Assembly (NCBI GenBank): GCA_003665825.1
Contig: QPFY01000009.1
Coordinates: forward strand, 744,001 to 808,000
Length of the DNA stretch: 64,000 nt
Origin: Microbotryum silenes-acaulis
Lineage: Eukaryota > Basidiomycota > Microbotryomycetes > Microbotryales > Microbotryaceae
Direction: 5' to 3'
Positions 62,170-64,000 of the stretch are shown in pieces. A model generated the notes under the pieces. It made no database searches, had not been told where the DNA came from, and was given only the letters and a program-made list of their open reading frames with translations. Made by a program: the position numbers and the translations under genes. Every line of letters starts with the position of its first letter. Positions within the stretch are counted from its first letter, which is position 1.

Positions 62170-62513
62170 TCCTTGGAGAGACCCCAGCCAAAGCAGTCGA
62201 CCCATAGCCCAGATATACCTGCAGCTTTATGACATGGCTTACTTCATTGCATTCTCATTTGATCTAGCCTACAACGAGGTTCCCCACATATTGCAATAAC
62301 GTAAGAGATCATTTATCTTGCAAAATTGGCGATGCAACTCATACGAAAAGAATAAGGACAGCACGACGACTCGCAACTCGAATGCTCGGGTCTACTGTTG
62401 CGTCAGATTGCTTCATATCCAAAGTCGACTTCCAGCGAACTGCGACCGCGAGGAAAGCTGTGCAACACGACGAAAGCGGATCACTGTGTGGGATTGCACC
62501 TGCAATGCTACAA
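62170..62513. other. Convergent spacer membrane protein / VPS10
   Basis: About 345 bases of 3' flanking sequence of two convergent genes. No gene is seen. Confidence 0.5.
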
Positions 62514-64000
62514 TTATTCATCTTCATCTGAGACGCGGTGATTAGAGTCAGCATTGCGGCAGCCAGCCATGAGCAGACGCCTCCAAGACACACCATAGTC
62601 CATCAAGACTTCCGCATCATCATCGATATGAAGTCGATAGCCGGAGCGATCCCGCCTTCGAAGGCGATTGCTGATGAACTGAAACGCCTCAGATCATCGT
62701 AGGGTCAGCAAGGGGCTCGGCCAGGGCTAGGGAAGGGAGAAAACCACCACTGACGGGAATATCCATCTCCCTGACTCGGCTGGCTGTAGCCGCCACGATC
62801 CCGACAATGGCCCACCTGCGTAAGCCACCCAACCATTTTGCAGTGCGTAGATTGTTGCGTGGATTGTCAGCAGCTTATCTCGGCAGCAAGTCGAGCATAA
62901 GAGACTCACGGGACAGACAAAAGCAAATCGACCAACTGGGAGTTGCTTCCATCTCCGGGTTCCTTACAACGCGGAAATGGGGGGCGGTAAGTTCGCGCCA
63001 ACACTACCGAACGTAGTCCAGGGCGCCTTACCGGAAGTCTGATCCGTCCCCCGTGACCACCGCGTCGTCTTGTCCACCAGAGTGCGGTAAGACCGGCAAA
63101 CAGGAATGGCACCACGCTCAAAGTGGCCCAAAAGAAGAAACCGCGCTTCGAGCGACCGGGACATACATGCGCTACCCCACGATCCAGTGACATACCGCCT
63201 TGGCACTCGGAGTGGGGGATCTTGCGCATGTTCGTCCGCTCATACCAGAAATCCTGATTCCACGCGCATGTACTGTCGGAGGGGAGAGATGCAGCTCCGT
63301 CGACGAGCTGGCAGATGCCGTTCGAATCACGCTTGTAGTTGAACTCGCTATGGAATGGCCAGAAGGCAAGGAAATAAGGCACGGGTTTAATAAAAAAACA
63401 CAAACCGATAACGTACCACTCAAAGTCTTGCTCTGTGCAAGGGCAGTACCGTTCAATCTTGTGAGGTTGAGGTAGGCGCTCGCCGATGAAGCAGTTTCGA
63501 TCACGAATGCGGCGATAGTACCTTGTCTGTTAGAGCGAGAATGCATACTCTGATCTTAACATACGCATCGTACAGGAACAGGCGGAGCACCGAGAAGACT
63601 GCGCGCCAAGTTGAAAACTTACCTGCTTGCCAAAGAGGCACTGCTCGTCCCGGGACTCACTGGGGCTCCAAAGCTCAAAGTCATCAGAGTTGGGGTTTGC
63701 GAGATCAAGTTTACCTGCGTGGCGGGAGCGTACACGTCAGTAAAAGGTGCCAGACTACATTATATGAGGCCTAAGGCGGTGGGACCTACATTTGACATTC
63801 GTCACGGATGAGAAATCGAGGTGGATGGCCACTGACGAGTCCGGCGTATTGGGCTTGATGCCGAACAAGATGAATTTCCGACTTGTGTCCATTGGAACCG
63901 TCACGATCGAGCGTACGCGCACTTTTTCGCCGAACTTGTACTCTTGCCAGGAGATCCCTTCATTGAGCGTGTAGGCAACGTGGTCCGTGGGGTCTTCGTC
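62514..64000 (-). CDS. VPS10: Vacuolar sorting receptor VPS10 (sortilin family), 3' part
   Basis: Golgi receptor that sorts soluble vacuolar hydrolases such as carboxypeptidase Y. The 5' part lies beyond the window's right end. Exons in order: 64000-63790 (cut), 63714-63623, 63526-63417, 63347-63032, 62962-62910, 62815-62755, 62687-62594, 62527-62514; phases agree. Seen: VAYTLNEGISWQEYKFGEKV, VTVPMDTSRKFILFGIKP, DDFELWSPSESRDEQCLFGK, YYRRIRDRNCFIGERLPQPH, CPCTEQDFECEFNYKRD and DFWYERTNMRKIPHSECQGG. The membrane helix FFFWATLSVVPFLFAGLTAL is followed by a cytosolic tail with an acidic end (LHIDDDAEVLMDYDEDE). The sorting link to the carboxypeptidase gene at 30.7 kb is family knowledge, not shown here. 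Confidence 0.93.

Overview
The window is nuclear DNA of a basidiomycete fungus. Genes are dense and cut by many short GT-AG introns, mostly 45-110 nt, with exons down to 3-17 nt. Coding sequence is GC-rich. The gene set is typically fungal: an APSES/KilA-N cell-cycle regulator, a Zn2Cys6 regulator, a twin-CX9C COX assembly factor and the mitochondrial outer-membrane insertase subunit MIM1. Intron density and microexons suggest Pucciniomycotina, perhaps Microbotryomycetes; this is inference, since no rRNA or species marker is present. I saw no rRNA, tRNA, CRISPR array or intact transposon. All gene models below were spliced by eye from reading-frame phase and family conservation.

Layout. 0.5-11.4 kb: adenylosuccinate synthase (ADE12), COX23, MBP1-like factor (minus), a WD40 protein and GMP synthase (GUA1). 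12-16 kb: secreted GH5 mannanase-like enzyme and soluble cytochrome b5. 16.3-23.2 kb: Zn2Cys6 factor (minus), a small unknown protein (minus), F-box-like protein. 23.9-29.2 kb: PP2A catalytic subunit and SDH1. 29.8-33.2 kb: a TXNDC17-like thioredoxin (minus) divergent from a serine carboxypeptidase. 33.7-37.7 kb: PAM18 (minus) divergent from a very large MIM1-like protein. 38-43.4 kb: RBM25/SNU71-like splicing factor (minus) and a PhoD-like phosphatase (minus). 43.4-47.8 kb: gene-poor stretch with one broken four-exon gene. 47.8-52.9 kb: membrane protein with a degenerate alpha/beta-hydrolase domain and a disordered Ala/Glu/Pro-rich protein. 53-55.5 kb: gene-poor stretch with a frameshifted transposase-type zinc-knuckle relic. 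55.5-64 kb: pyruvate-dehydrogenase-kinase family protein, PCP1-type rhomboid (minus), a single-pass membrane protein, and the 3' half of VPS10 (minus), cut by the window end.

Themes. Six genes encode mitochondrial proteins: COX23, SDH1, PAM18, MIM1, the PDK-family kinase and PCP1. ADE12 and GUA1 lie on the two branches leaving IMP. The most unusual object is the MIM1-like gene. A short conserved outer-membrane anchor sits at the end of a 926-residue protein that carries twelve in-register 11-residue amphipathic repeats. Its start codon lies 254 bp from that of the import-motor gene PAM18.
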